Shown here piece after piece: positions 22,354 to 31,804 of a stretch of 64,000 nucleotides of DNA. How positions within the stretch are numbered: the stretch's first letter is position 1; every line of letters starts with the position of its first letter. Made by a program: the position numbers and the translations under genes. The notes under the pieces were generated by a model. The model saw nothing but the letters and a program-made list of their open reading frames with translations, did no database searches and had not been told where the DNA came from. This DNA comes from Psychrobacter sp. 28M-43 (lineage in GTDB: Bacteria > Pseudomonadota > Gammaproteobacteria > Pseudomonadales > Moraxellaceae), in contig NZ_CP061739.1 of assembly GCF_014770435.1 (NCBI RefSeq), positions 1,302,001 through 1,366,000 on the forward strand. The letters are read 5' to 3'.

Positions 22354-23610
22354 ATGATGACTGCTTTTAAAAGCCGTATGATCCCGACGATTACCAACGA
22401 AGCTGCCATTGCCTGTATCGGTATGTACTGCATGGCAGTCGTTATGGGTTATGGCCGCTTTCTGTTTACCGCCACCTTACCGGATATTATGGTGCAATTG
22501 TCGCTATCAACGACGATTGCAGGCTGGTTGGCATCAATCAATTATATCGGTTACTTTATTGGCGCTCTTATCGCCATGTTTGTACCTCAGCGCTCGACAT
22601 GGCAGGCGCTGACACTTTGGGCGATTATAAGTGTTGTCACAACGATGTTACTCGTTATACCAAATATGTCGCTCACACTATGGTATATCATCCGATTAAT
22701 TGCAGGTATTGCAAGTGGCGTAGCGATGATTCTAAGCTCATCTTTTGTGATTCAAAACCTTAGCCCTGAGCGCCGTTCTGTATTGTCAGCAGTCCATTAT
22801 GCAGGTATTGGCGTTGGCATTAGCGCCTCTGCCATCGTGACATGGTGGCTATTAAAACTAGGCTATCACTTCGATGTAATTTGGCTAGTCGCAGGTGTCA
22901 CCAGTTTGCCGCTTGTATGGCTAATGTATGCGATAAAACCAAGACGTGTACGGGCTGTTGATTCACAGGAGATTGATGCCAAACAACACGTATCAATGCA
23001 TCAGGCCTATTTAAACTTTAAACGCTCCTTATACGAAGCAATTTCTGGACATCATAAAGCGCTTACTTTACTTTTTGTCAGCTACGTACTGGCAGGGTTT
23101 GGTTATATCAGTTCAGCGACTTTTTTGCCCGTCATGGCAGCACAGCGGCTAACGACACAGACGTATGCTGGATTGATGATTTGGTTGGTTGTTGGTATTT
23201 TTGCAATGTTGTCAAACCCTCTATGGGGCGCGCTTGCCAAACGTATCGGTGAGATAAAAACCTTAATGGGGCTGACGGTATTGCAAGCATTTGGGATGTG
23301 CTTGCCTATATGGTTTGATGGGGCGCTTGGATTGTATGGCAATGCTGCAATTTTAGGATTGACCTTTGTCGGTATGGTATCGATGACACTGACGCTGTTT
23401 AAAAATGTCAATCCTGCCTATTCTAATTTACTGATTGCCTTGGCAACGTTGGCCTATGCGTTAGGGCAGTTTTTAGGACCATTGGTGACAGTGGCACTGG
23501 CAGGGAAAGATGGTAATTTCAATGCAGGGTTGCTTGTCGCTGCTATCGGATTAATGATCGGATTTGTACTATTGGTATGGTTCCGTCGACAGTCACTAAC
23601 GACCGCTTAG
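22354..23610 (+). CDS. YbfB/YjiJ-family MFS transporter
   Basis: A predicted 12-helix inner-membrane permease of 418 aa. The start FLFTATLPDIMVQLSLSTTIAGWLASINYIGYFIGALIA is the pattern of the YbfB/YjiJ MFS group, and the loop after helix 4 carries LSPERRSVLSAVHYAGIGVGI. Substrate is unknown. I use the ATG at 22354; an open frame with a TTG extends 11 codons upstream but has Cys-containing, unconserved-looking sequence. It converges on the Lrp-type regulator gene with a 5-bp gap, a common transporter/regulator neighbour arrangement, although the regulator is on the other strand. Confidence 0.87.
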   Translation: MMTAFKSRMIPTITNEAAIACIGMYCMAVVMGYGRFLFTATLPDIMVQLSLSTTIAGWLASINYIGYFIGALIAMFVPQRSTWQALTLWAIISVVTTMLLVIPNMSLTLWYIIRLIAGIASGVAMILSSSFVIQNLSPERRSVLSAVHYAGIGVGISASAIVTWWLLKLGYHFDVIWLVAGVTSLPLVWLMYAIKPRRVRAVDSQEIDAKQHVSMHQAYLNFKRSLYEAISGHHKALTLLFVSYVLAGFGYISSATFLPVMAAQRLTTQTYAGLMIWLVVGIFAMLSNPLWGALAKRIGEIKTLMGLTVLQAFGMCLPIWFDGALGLYGNAAILGLTFVGMVSMTLTLFKNVNPAYSNLLIALATLAYALGQFLGPLVTVALAGKDGNFNAGLLVAAIGLMIGFVLLVWFRRQSLTTA

Positions 23611-23615
23611 ATCGT

Positions 23616-24104
23616 CTAAACCACGCTACGGCTAAATACTTCTCGTAGTTCAAAACTGGTATGAACTTGGGCCACGCCTTCGATACGATTGAGGCGATGT
23701 AATAAAAACTCTTCGTAATGTGTCATATCACGTACTCTGACCTTAATCAGATAGTCTTCGGTGCGACCTGTGACAATACTACAGCTAATGACTTCCTCAA
23801 AGCTCTGAACTTTGCGTTCAAATTGCTCAAAACGTTCTGCTGTATGACGATCCATGCTAATAGCGATAAACACGGCTAGCGGATAGCCAAGTTTTTGCGC
23901 ATCGGTTTTGGTATGGTAGCCAGTGATTATGTTCGCATCTTCTAAGCGCTTTATGCGACGTGCGCAAGGGGTGGCAGACAGGTTGACACGTTCAGCGAGT
24001 TCAGTAATGCTCATACGCGCCTGCGTTTGCAATAAGCGTAGCAACTGTCTATCTATCTCGTCTATATCTGCAGTCCCTGTACTATCAATATGATTGTCTG
24101 GCAT
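23616..24104 (-). CDS. Lrp/AsnC-family transcriptional regulator
   Basis: A 162-aa regulator. The helix-turn-helix at residues 15-60 (IDRQLLRLLQTQARMSITELAERVNLSATPCARRIKRLE) is followed by a RAM/AsnC ligand-binding domain with VTGRTEDYLIKVRVRD. It belongs to the local, amino-acid-responsive branch of the family. It is divergent from leuA across 221 bp, so regulation of leuA or of its own gene by an amino acid is plausible but not shown. No clear palindromic operator was found by eye. Confidence 0.93.
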   Translation of the reverse strand: MPDNHIDSTGTADIDEIDRQLLRLLQTQARMSITELAERVNLSATPCARRIKRLEDANIITGYHTKTDAQKLGYPLAVFIAISMDRHTAERFEQFERKVQSFEEVISCSIVTGRTEDYLIKVRVRDMTHYEEFLLHRLNRIEGVAQVHTSFELREVFSRSVV

Positions 24105-24325
24105 TTCTCAAGCCTTAATAGTGAATTTATTCGATTATAATGCCTAAATTGTGTTTTTCCACTAAAATAACAGAAAATAAAGTAAAAGAAAGCAGGTTTC
24201 TCTCTGTGAAACTTTGATATTATTATGGTATGAACACTAGTTATCTCGTATGATAAATACTGATCTAATCAACAGCTAATCGCCTAGCTAAATATATAAA
24301 TAACCATATCATCTAAGGATTGATT

Positions 24326-26110
24326 ATGTCTGACCAAGCCACGCACACTGCAGCCACAGGGACTGCAAAGATCACACCAAAAAGTGCCGCTTTTGACTTC
24401 CGTAAATACCGTCCATTTGCATTTGCGCCATCGCTGCCAGATCGTACTTGGCCAAGCAAGACGATTGAGAAGTCACCGATATGGGCAAGTGTGGATCTGC
24501 GTGATGGTAACCAAGCACTGATTGATCCGATGACCATTGAACAAAAAATGCGCTTCTTTAAGACTTTAGTAGATGTTGGTTTTAAAGAGATTGAGATTGG
24601 TTTTCCGTCAGCGGCGCAGGTAGAGTTTGACTTTGCGCGTAAGCTTATCGAAGAAAACCACGTACCTGAAGATGTAACGCTACAAGTATTGGTACAAGCG
24701 CGCGAGCATTTGATTGCCCGTACTTTTGAATCATTAAAAGGTGCTAAACGTGCGGTTGTCCATGTCTATAACTCAACCAGCCGTGTACAACGCGAAAAAG
24801 TCTATGGCAAAGATAAATCTGAAATCAAAGAGATTGCGATTACAGGCGCCAAGCTATTACAAGAATATGCAGCAAAGTATCCTGAGACAGATTGGGTATT
24901 TCAGTACTCGCCAGAGAGTTTTAGCCAGACAGAAACTGAATATGCCGTAGAGGTTTGCGATGCAGTGTGTGACGTTTGGCAGCCACAGCAGGGTCAGGAA
25001 GTTATTTTTAACTTGCCAGCGACGGTTGAGGCTTCTATGCCCAATGTCTTTGCTGATCAAGTAGAGTACTTCTGCCGCAATTTAGCGCAGCGTGAGCACG
25101 TGATTGTAAGCTTGCACACTCATAATGACCGTGGTTGTGCGGTAGCAGCAGCTGAGTTGGGTGTGCTTGCAGGCGCGGATCGTATCGAAGGCACATTGCT
25201 TGGTAACGGTGAGCGTACAGGGAATATGGATATCATGGTCATGGCAATGAACTTGTTTAGCCAAGGTATCGATCCTGAGCTTGATTTTAGCAATATGAGT
25301 GAAATCGTACAGGTTGTGAGCGAATGCAATAATTTACCATTGCACCCGCGTCATCCTTATGTGGGCGAGTTGGTCTTCACGGCATTTAGTGGCTCACATC
25401 AAGATGCTATCAAAAAATCTCTCGATTACAATGAAAGCAATCAGAGCGAAACAGACAACGTCTGGGACGTGGCTTATTTACCCATTGATCCTGCGCATAT
25501 TGGCCGTAGCTACCAAGATGTGGTACGTATCAATAGCCAGTCAGGCAAAGGCGGCGTCGCATATATCTTGCAACGTAACTATGGCTTTAACTTACCACGT
25601 TGGATGCAGATTGACTTTAGCCGTGTGGTACAAAAGCAAGCTGAAGCAGCAGCACGAGAATTGCAGAATGATGAAATCTTGCAGACCTTTGAAGATACTT
25701 ACTTGCAGCAAGGCAAGTTTGAGCTGCTAGACTATAGCGTCAACAATAAAGGCGGTGCGGTTTACTTTAGTGGTCAGGTGCAGATGAATAGCGACACCAT
25801 CGATATTGATGGTACTGGTAACGGCCCATTGTCATCGTTTATTGACGGACTTGCACAGCATACGGGCAAATCACTACATATTATTAACTATGCAGAGCAT
25901 GCGATTAACCCGCATCATAACAGTGGTAATGGTATCGATGATGATACCAATAGTGATAACAAAACCAATGCCAATGCTGCTGCTTATATACAGCTAAATG
26001 TCGACGGCGAAGTGTATTCAGGCATCGGTACTTGTAGCAGTACAGTATCAGCCATGCTAAAAGGGGCATTATCAGCCTTTGCTCAAGCACTAAATACAGA
26101 AGCTGCTTAG
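24326..26110 (+). CDS. leuA: 2-isopropylmalate synthase
   Basis: LeuA condenses acetyl-CoA with 2-ketoisovalerate, the first committed step of leucine synthesis. The protein is 594 aa and of the long LeuA2 type seen in actinobacteria and Acinetobacter/Pseudomonas: PDRTWPSKTIEKSPIWASVDLRDGNQAL opens the TIM barrel, HTHNDRGCAVAAAELG and GNGERTGN supply metal and active-site residues, and a C-terminal allosteric leucine-binding domain follows. AAGGA precedes the ATG at 24326. The C-terminal domain contains a polar insertion rich in Asn and Asp (about residues 530-555, GNGIDDDTNSDNKTNAN). It ends at a hairpin terminator and is monocistronic. Confidence 0.96.
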   Translation: MSDQATHTAATGTAKITPKSAAFDFRKYRPFAFAPSLPDRTWPSKTIEKSPIWASVDLRDGNQALIDPMTIEQKMRFFKTLVDVGFKEIEIGFPSAAQVEFDFARKLIEENHVPEDVTLQVLVQAREHLIARTFESLKGAKRAVVHVYNSTSRVQREKVYGKDKSEIKEIAITGAKLLQEYAAKYPETDWVFQYSPESFSQTETEYAVEVCDAVCDVWQPQQGQEVIFNLPATVEASMPNVFADQVEYFCRNLAQREHVIVSLHTHNDRGCAVAAAELGVLAGADRIEGTLLGNGERTGNMDIMVMAMNLFSQGIDPELDFSNMSEIVQVVSECNNLPLHPRHPYVGELVFTAFSGSHQDAIKKSLDYNESNQSETDNVWDVAYLPIDPAHIGRSYQDVVRINSQSGKGGVAYILQRNYGFNLPRWMQIDFSRVVQKQAEAAARELQNDEILQTFEDTYLQQGKFELLDYSVNNKGGAVYFSGQVQMNSDTIDIDGTGNGPLSSFIDGLAQHTGKSLHIINYAEHAINPHHNSGNGIDDDTNSDNKTNANAAAYIQLNVDGEVYSGIGTCSSTVSAMLKGALSAFAQALNTEAA

Positions 26111-26150
26111 TGTTAAGTAGTCATTGATATCACGCAAAATTCTGTATGCT

Positions 26151-26203
26151 AATAACGCCATCGCTCCTTGTCTCTAGCAAGTAAAGCAATGGCGTTATTT
26201 TTT
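26151..26203 (+). terminator. Rho-independent terminator after leuA
   Basis: AATAACGCCAT pairs with ATGGCGTTATT across a 20-base insert that is itself partly self-complementary (CTTG/CAAG), followed by a T-run. Confidence 0.85.
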
Positions 26204-26327
26204 GCTATAAATACCTGCGCCATTCCAACTACAGGTTTATGAGCAATAGCATAATGTTACTTGTGTTTTTGGTGTCTAAGACTTACGCTAATGTATATAT
26301 TAAAATATTATAATTAAAAGGTTAATT

Positions 26328-26960
26328 ATGGAACCTATCTCATTTGCTTCATTCACGCTGGCATCTATTTTGGCTTCGTTGCCTGCGAACGGTGAGGCTA
26401 TTACCAAGCCAACCATTACCACTCACATTAGTCCAGCCATTGCTGGACAGTGGGAAATAGACTTGGATAGTAGCGCTCATTCTACTCAGGCTATGATGAC
26501 CAAGGAAGCGGAAGCTAACCAGTCGGCAAATAGTGCGCAACAGCCTAGCAGTGTAGAGCCCAAGGTGATAACAGGCATGGACGGCGGCGTACTGACTCAA
26601 AGTGAAGAGCGGGTTCTAAACATTCAACTAGTTACTAGTAAAAATTTACTTGCGTCAGTTGGTCAGTCTAACCAGTGCCGCGAGCTATATAACTTTAGTG
26701 CGGATAATGAGATGTGGTCTGTTAGTGGCAAAGAGTGGACATACGGCCGCTATCTGGTCACTCACCGTGAAGAAGGGCTGCCAGTTATTGCGATCAAGAC
26801 CGTTTATGATAATAATGAAGTAGACTGCTCAGGCAATCAGATCGACCAGACTGATGAAGCGTTGATTGCATTTATCAATCATGATGGCAATCAGATGCAA
26901 TGGTGCGCTGACCCTGATGGTAACGAATGCTTTATGAACTTCAATAGAGTGTTGCCATAA
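26328..26960 (+). CDS. Hypothetical secreted protein
   Basis: An unrecognised 210-aa protein. The N-terminal stretch ISFASFTLASILASLPANGEA resembles a signal peptide with cleavage after an Ala around residue 24, though it lacks the usual Lys/Arg start. Residues 45-85 are Ser/Gln/Ala-rich linker. The C-terminal half, with four cysteines (QCREL, VDCSG, WCADPDGNECF), may form a small disulfide-bonded domain. Motifs such as NFSADNEMWSVSGKEWTYGRYLV suggest beta structure. It stands alone between leuA and a terminator. Periplasmic location is inferred; function is unknown. Confidence 0.7.
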   Translation: MEPISFASFTLASILASLPANGEAITKPTITTHISPAIAGQWEIDLDSSAHSTQAMMTKEAEANQSANSAQQPSSVEPKVITGMDGGVLTQSEERVLNIQLVTSKNLLASVGQSNQCRELYNFSADNEMWSVSGKEWTYGRYLVTHREEGLPVIAIKTVYDNNEVDCSGNQIDQTDEALIAFINHDGNQMQWCADPDGNECFMNFNRVLP

Positions 26961-27011
26961 TCAGAGATGCTCGTTGTACTTTACTTATGATTGACAGATT
27001 ATTAATGACAT

Positions 27012-27043
27012 AAAAAAACCGCTATATTAATAGCGGCTTTTTT
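27012..27043. terminator. Bidirectional terminator 26.3-kb gene / accC
   Basis: AAAACCGCTAT-ATTA-ATAGCGGCTTTTTT, with A residues before the stem and T residues after it. It lies between the convergent secreted-protein gene and accC. Confidence 0.87.
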
Positions 27044-27110
27044 ATATGTTTTTTTAAATGATAATTGCAGAGAGCTTATTAAGCTTAGTAGACTCTACAA
27101 GTATTTCAGC

Positions 27111-28472
27111 CTACGAGTCTTTTTTGGCTTTATTCGCAGTCAGCAGCTCTCTTTCAAGGTAATGAATGTTTTGCGCTTCACGAGTGAAGTTATCATCCGC
27201 CAAAATTACATCACGATGCAAAGGTATATTGGTTTTGATACCTTCGATAATCAGCTCATCAAGGGCATGTACTGTCTTAGCAATGGCTTGCTGACGAGTT
27301 TGACCATGACAGATAAGCTTACCAATCAATGAATCATAATAGGTCGGTATCTCATAGCCAGGGTATAGATGAGAGTCAAAGCGGATACCAGAACCACTTG
27401 GCGTGAACAATTGACTGATAGTGCCTGGGCAAGGTACGAAAGTCGCTGCATCTTCGGCATTGATACGACATTCGATCGCATGACCTTGGATCTCAATCTC
27501 ACTCTGACGATAAGACAGGCCGTAACCAGCTGCGATTTTGAGCTGCTCGACGACAACATCGATACCAGTAATCATCTCAGTCACTGGATGCTCAACCTGT
27601 ACACGAGTGTTCATTTCAATAAAGAAAAACTCGTTATTTTCAAACAAGAATTCAAAAGTACCAGCACCGCGATACTTAACAAGCTCGCAAGCTTTTACAC
27701 AGGCTTTTAAGATTGGCTCACGTACATCATCTGGAATGTCAGGCGCAGGTGCTTCTTCTAATACTTTTTGATGGCGACGCTGCAATGAGCAATCACGGTC
27801 GTATAGATGGATAGCATTACCATTACCGTCGCCTAGTACCTGTACTTCTACGTGGCGCGGGTTCTGTAGATAGCGCTCCATATAGACAGTGTCATCACCG
27901 AACCAAAGCTCAGCTTCTTGTTTGGCCGCTTGTACTTGACCAATCAATTCGTCAAAGCGTTCAACCACACGCATACCGCGTCCACCGCCGCCAGAGGCCG
28001 CTTTAATCAATAGTGGAAAACCGATATTGCGGGCTTGCTCTTCAGCATTATGCAGAGTCACAGCGCCAACTGAACCAGGTACGGTTGGTACGCCAGCTTT
28101 TTTCATAGCGTTGATGGCAGAAACTTTGTTGCCCATAAGGCGAATATGATCAGCATTAGGACCAACGAAGGTCAATCCTGCCTCTTCTACTTGTTCAGCA
28201 AATTCAGCATTCTCAGACAAAAAGCCATAACCGGGATGGATAGCATCTGCACCAGTGATTTCAGCAGCGGTCAAGATGGTATTAATATCAAGGTAGCTTT
28301 GGTTAGCATTAGGCTTGCCAATACAAATTGCCTCATCAACAAAGCGCAAGTGCATCAAGTTAGCATCCGCAGTAGAGTAGACACCTACCGTTTCGATACC
28401 TAGCGCTTTACAGGCGCGGACGATGCGCAGGGCAATTTCACCTCTGTTGGCAATGAGCAATTTTTTTATCAT
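27111..28472 (-). CDS. accC: Biotin carboxylase subunit of acetyl-CoA carboxylase
   Basis: AccC uses ATP and bicarbonate to carboxylate biotin on AccB, the first half-reaction of acetyl-CoA carboxylase in fatty acid synthesis. The protein is 453 aa, normal length. The order is complete: [15 protein letters not shown] at the start, the Gly-rich ATP loop [24 protein letters not shown], and the catalytic [21 protein letters not shown]. It follows accB on the same strand across a 125-bp gap, so the usual accB-accC operon is conserved. Confidence 0.98.
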   Translation of the reverse strand: MIKKLLIANRGEIALRIVRACKALGIETVGVYSTADANLMHLRFVDEAICIGKPNANQSYLDINTILTAAEITGADAIHPGYGFLSENAEFAEQVEEAGLTFVGPNADHIRLMGNKVSAINAMKKAGVPTVPGSVGAVTLHNAEEQARNIGFPLLIKAASGGGGRGMRVVERFDELIGQVQAAKQEAELWFGDDTVYMERYLQNPRHVEVQVLGDGNGNAIHLYDRDCSLQRRHQKVLEEAPAPDIPDDVREPILKACVKACELVKYRGAGTFEFLFENNEFFFIEMNTRVQVEHPVTEMITGIDVVVEQLKIAAGYGLSYRQSEIEIQGHAIECRINAEDAATFVPCPGTISQLFTPSGSGIRFDSHLYPGYEIPTYYDSLIGKLICHGQTRQQAIAKTVHALDELIIEGIKTNIPLHRDVILADDNFTREAQNIHYLERELLTANKAKKDS

Positions 28473-28597
28473 GGGTTCATCCTTGTCGAAGCGTCAGTCA
28501 TTGACTGAGTTTCGATACATAGCATCATATTATTTAGCATTGACGCGGTACATATACCAAAAGTCAGCCATAATGAAATAAAGTATGGCAAATATCG

Positions 28598-29029
28598 TTA
28601 CGCTTTATAGCGTATGACAGGTTGACCGAACTGTACGACTTCAGAGTTATCTACCAAGATTTCGTCAACAATACCACTTTGAGTCGCTTCAAGCGGGTTC
28701 ATGATTTTCATGGCTTCGATAATACCTAAAGTATCACCTGCCTGAACCTTTTGACCGACTTTTACAAATGGTGGGTCATTAGGGCTTGGTGCTGAATAGA
28801 AAACACCAACCATTGGTGAAGACTCAACGCTACCCGCTTTTTCTGCAGGTTTGCCTTCGACAGCGGCAGCAGGAGCAGCGCTCGCAGCTGGGGCGGCCAT
28901 CATAGTTGGCGCAGGCGCGTCATAGTGACGAGTTAAGCTAATATGCTCGTCGTCAGAACTGATTTCTAAATTAACCAGTTCACTTTCTTCCATAAGGGCG
29001 ATGAGGGTGCGTATTTTTTCAATATCCAT
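28598..29029 (-). CDS. accB: Biotin carboxyl carrier protein of acetyl-CoA carboxylase
   Basis: AccB carries the biotin that shuttles CO2 between AccC and the AccAD transferase. The protein is 143 aa. An N-terminal helix-rich dimerisation region (MDIEKIRTLIALMEESELVNLEIS) is followed by an Ala/Pro-rich flexible linker at residues 38-62 and the biotinyl domain. The biotinylation site EAMKIMN places the modified Lys at residue 108. In E. coli AccB represses its own operon; the 240-bp upstream region here has no feature I can assign to that. Confidence 0.98.
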   Translation of the reverse strand: MDIEKIRTLIALMEESELVNLEISSDDEHISLTRHYDAPAPTMMAAPAASAAPAAAVEGKPAEKAGSVESSPMVGVFYSAPSPNDPPFVKVGQKVQAGDTLGIIEAMKIMNPLEATQSGIVDEILVDNSEVVQFGQPVIRYKA

Positions 29030-29269
29030 AGTTTTTATCTGACCTTGTACTAAATTCGAGAAATAGTGTAACTAAATATTGTCTAATTAATTGCTAATGA
29101 TACCTAGATTCAGGGCAATGAGCAATCAATGTACAGTTGTTAACTGAGAATTTTTACATATTTTGACGTAAGCCATCTTTTTAGCAAGAAAATATCTACG
29201 ATTTTTCATAGTCTGTATGATCAAATGACGCTAACAATGATTATAAAATGTAATCTATGAGCAATTGGC

Positions 29270-30637
29270 TCAACCCCATAGTACAGTTAAACGTTTTTGC
29301 TGATAGCGTAGACGCAAAGTAAGTAAAATAGATGATAAGAACAAACCTGTAATCAACGCCATCCAAAACCCTTGTGCACCAACGTCAGTGAAACGCACCA
29401 GATAGACGCCAAGTGGTAGGGCAACTAACCAGTAGCAGAAGAGTGTTACCCACATTGGTATGGTGGTATCTTGCATGCCGCGCAATATACCAGCGACGTT
29501 AACCTGCCAACCATCAAACAACTGATAGGCGAGTGCAAAGATAAGCAAATGCATAGACTGAGCTCTAACCTCTGGGTTATCAGTGAATGCTGCTGCCAGT
29601 TCTGGTCTGAATAGCCATATCCCAAGCATACAGGTCAAAGCGATTAATACGGTCCATACCAGTCCAGTAGCTTGCACTTGGCGCAGTGCCAATAGGTTTT
29701 TTTGACCAAATCGATTGGAGACCATGATAGTGAGCGCCATGGCGACAGATATCGGTATCATAAATAGCTGTGAGGTCACTGACAGTGCCACTTGATGCGA
29801 TGCTGTTGCTAGCTCACCCAATGGACTGATAACGAGTGCGCCTAAGCTAAATAAACTGGCTTCAAAGAAGATAGAGATGCCAATAGGGATACCAAGTTTT
29901 AACAGCTTTTTAATCTGTGTTCGATTAGGGCTAGAGAAGCCATAAAAAAATCGCGTGCTCACAAATTCGCGACGTTTCGTGAAGCTAGTATAGGCTGCAA
30001 GCAATAGGACATTTATCCATAAGACCAATGCTGTCGCCACCCCGCAGCCTGCACCGCCCATTTCTGGCATCCCAAATAACCCATGAATAAAAATATAGTT
30101 CAAGGGAATATCTGCGAGTAGGCCAATGATACTAATGACAGTCACGGGCTCAGGACGACCCAATGCCTCACAATAACTGCGCAGGACGGCATATACAGCG
30201 AGCGCTGGGAAACCAAATGAGACACCATGTAAATATTGCGTCGCTATCGGCTGAATGTTTTCTGGGACACCCATAATGCCAAGAACATTGGGAGCCAAAT
30301 TGACAATGATAAAACCGATAATGCCAATGACACCTGCGGTCCATAGAGACTGCTGCGTGATATGTGGTACTTGGTTGTGCTGGTCTTGACCAATCGCTTC
30401 ACCAATCAGAGGTGTGGTTGCGATAAGCACACCTGTGGCCAATAAAAACAATGGTAGCCAAATACCAGACCCAACGGCTACCGCAGCCAAATCAAGCGCC
30501 GATACTTGACCTGCCATGATGGCATCGACCACGCCAAGTGCGGCTTGGCAAAACTGAGTAATTAAGATAGGGAGGGCAAGTATGCCCAAACGTAAGCTGT
30601 AGCTTTTAAAATCTTTGAAAGACAATGGAAAAACCAT
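29270..30637 (-). CDS. MATE-family multidrug efflux transporter
   Basis: An inner-membrane cation/drug antiporter of 455 aa with 12 predicted helices in two similar halves. The N-terminal LGILALPILITQFCQAALGVVDAIMAGQVSALDLAAVAVGSGIWLP and the later GIPIGISIFFEASLFSLGALVISPLGELATASHQVALS are typical NorM-type MATE segments. The ATG at 30637 (MVFPLSFKDF) is used; a TTG three codons earlier is also open. Na+ or H+ coupling and substrates cannot be read from the sequence. Confidence 0.93.
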   Translation of the reverse strand: MVFPLSFKDFKSYSLRLGILALPILITQFCQAALGVVDAIMAGQVSALDLAAVAVGSGIWLPLFLLATGVLIATTPLIGEAIGQDQHNQVPHITQQSLWTAGVIGIIGFIIVNLAPNVLGIMGVPENIQPIATQYLHGVSFGFPALAVYAVLRSYCEALGRPEPVTVISIIGLLADIPLNYIFIHGLFGMPEMGGAGCGVATALVLWINVLLLAAYTSFTKRREFVSTRFFYGFSSPNRTQIKKLLKLGIPIGISIFFEASLFSLGALVISPLGELATASHQVALSVTSQLFMIPISVAMALTIMVSNRFGQKNLLALRQVQATGLVWTVLIALTCMLGIWLFRPELAAAFTDNPEVRAQSMHLLIFALAYQLFDGWQVNVAGILRGMQDTTIPMWVTLFCYWLVALPLGVYLVRFTDVGAQGFWMALITGLFLSSILLTLRLRYQQKRLTVLWG

Positions 30638-30707
30638 GGTAAGCAACTTTTTATTCTTTGCGGTAATTGTTATTAAGGTAGTTATTATTAATAAACAAAC
30701 ACTGCTA

Positions 30708-30908
30708 TCAATCGACTAAGATTGATGCAGCAAGGAGAGTAGTGCCGACGATAATACTCCGATAAATAATATGAGCAAGCTTATAATGTTGCATAAGTAG
30801 ATAGACAGAGTATGAAAATAAAAGTAAAGACACTAAAATAAAAATAACCCGTCGATCCAAGTAGTGGATTGACAGGTCATATACATAGCAAGATGGTAAA
30901 GAAGCCAC
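30708..30908 (-). CDS. Possible small membrane protein
   Basis: A 66-aa open frame starting with GTG. Two hydrophobic stretches (RRVIFILVSLLLFSYSVYLL and a C-terminal YRSIIVGTTLLAASILV) are joined by a short basic loop. It is on the same strand as the MATE gene and upstream of it. There is no recognised family and no clear ribosome site, and AT-rich DNA often yields hydrophobic frames, so it may not be a gene. Confidence 0.28.
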   Translation of the reverse strand: MASLPSCYVYDLSIHYLDRRVIFILVSLLLFSYSVYLLMQHYKLAHIIYRSIIVGTTLLAASILVD

Positions 30909-30974
30909 ACTATGATGTCAACGCTTTAGCGCCGCTATACAGGTATTAATTTTAGGTTTTTTGTACTCTGCTTC

Positions 30975-31009
30975 ATAGCCAATAGCCAATAGCCAATAGC
31001 CAATAGCCA
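30975..31009. repeat. Heptamer tandem repeat (ATAGCCA x5)
   Basis: Five exact copies of the 7-base unit ATAGCCA stand side by side, followed by a decayed ATTCAAT. The array starts 2 bases beyond the stop codon of the EVE-domain gene (minus strand), so it is in its 3' flank. Confidence 0.95.
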
Positions 31010-31011
31010 AT

Positions 31012-31500
31012 TCAATAAGTTTGCTCTGGTAACAACTCAAGTGTCTCCGCCATATCCATAATCGCTCGCCAATGTTTGGGCTCTAATGGAATCACTGTTA
31101 ATTGCTGACAGCCTTTCCTCAATAATAACGAGTCTTCCAAAGCTGGCAAAAACTTTAGCTCTGATAGTGGTAACACCTCTGTAAAAGCTTGCTCAAAAGT
31201 GAGATCGACCATATACCAACGAGGTTCCTCTTCAGTCGCAATAGGATCATAATGACGATGCTCAGGGTGAAACTGAGTAGGATCGGGATACCCTGCTGTA
31301 GTGACTGTCATGATACCAGCGACTCCAGACGGTTTGGCGCTAGAGTGATAAAAGAATACCTTGTCACCAACTTTCATATCATCACGCATAAAATTACGCG
31401 CACGGTAGTTGCGAACGCCGTCCCAACCGTCGGTGCCCAAGCGCTGCAAATCTTCAATACCAAAAAATTTGGGGTTGGATTTCATTAACCAATACGCCAT
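31012..31500 (-). CDS. EVE-domain protein
   Basis: A 162-aa single-domain protein of the EVE (PUA-like, thymocyte nuclear protein 1) family, whose members bind modified nucleobases in DNA or RNA. The whole length fits the domain: MAYWLMKSNPKFFGIEDLQ, then VRNYRARNFMRDDMKVGDKVFFYHS, then SGVAGIMTVTTAGYPDPTQF and RWYMVDLTFEQ. Free-standing EVE proteins are widespread in proteobacteria; a house-cleaning or RNA-modification-reader role is proposed for the family, not known for this one. The stop codon abuts a heptamer tandem repeat. Confidence 0.93.
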   Translation of the reverse strand: MAYWLMKSNPKFFGIEDLQRLGTDGWDGVRNYRARNFMRDDMKVGDKVFFYHSSAKPSGVAGIMTVTTAGYPDPTQFHPEHRHYDPIATEEEPRWYMVDLTFEQAFTEVLPLSELKFLPALEDSLLLRKGCQQLTVIPLEPKHWRAIMDMAETLELLPEQTY

Positions 31501-31804
31501 ATATTTGTCCTTCGATTTTTTATTTATTTTTCAATTTGTTCTTAAAATTATCAGAGTTAGTTTCTATTGACTCACTCTCAAACATGTTTTTGATAGTTTC
31601 TGTTTTTAGTAGAGGCTGTTTTTAACAGACCCTCTATATACTGCCCATAAGTTACCATGATGAATAGGGGGTTTGTACATGGCTTTATGCATAGCTTTGT
31701 TAATAGTTTTATGATAGATAGGCTTTTCTTTATCTCATCTAGTCGCTATCCTAGCCTTACTCTTGATATCGATCATTATTGCTCACTACAAAATAAGTTT
31801 ATTT
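31501..31804. other. Divergent intergenic region, EVE gene / hemW
   Basis: About 304 bp. It contains an imperfect inverted repeat at 31612-31637 (AGAGGCTGTT ... AACAGACCCTCT) and otherwise AT-rich DNA. A 68-codon frame starting at 31657 overlaps hemW and looks non-coding. Confidence 0.5.

Noticed and set aside
27369..27710. 113-codon frame antisense to accC
   Set aside because: It is a shadow of a strongly conserved gene on the other strand.
30975..31009. CRISPR array
   Set aside because: The units are 7 bases long, directly adjacent and have no spacers or cas genes.
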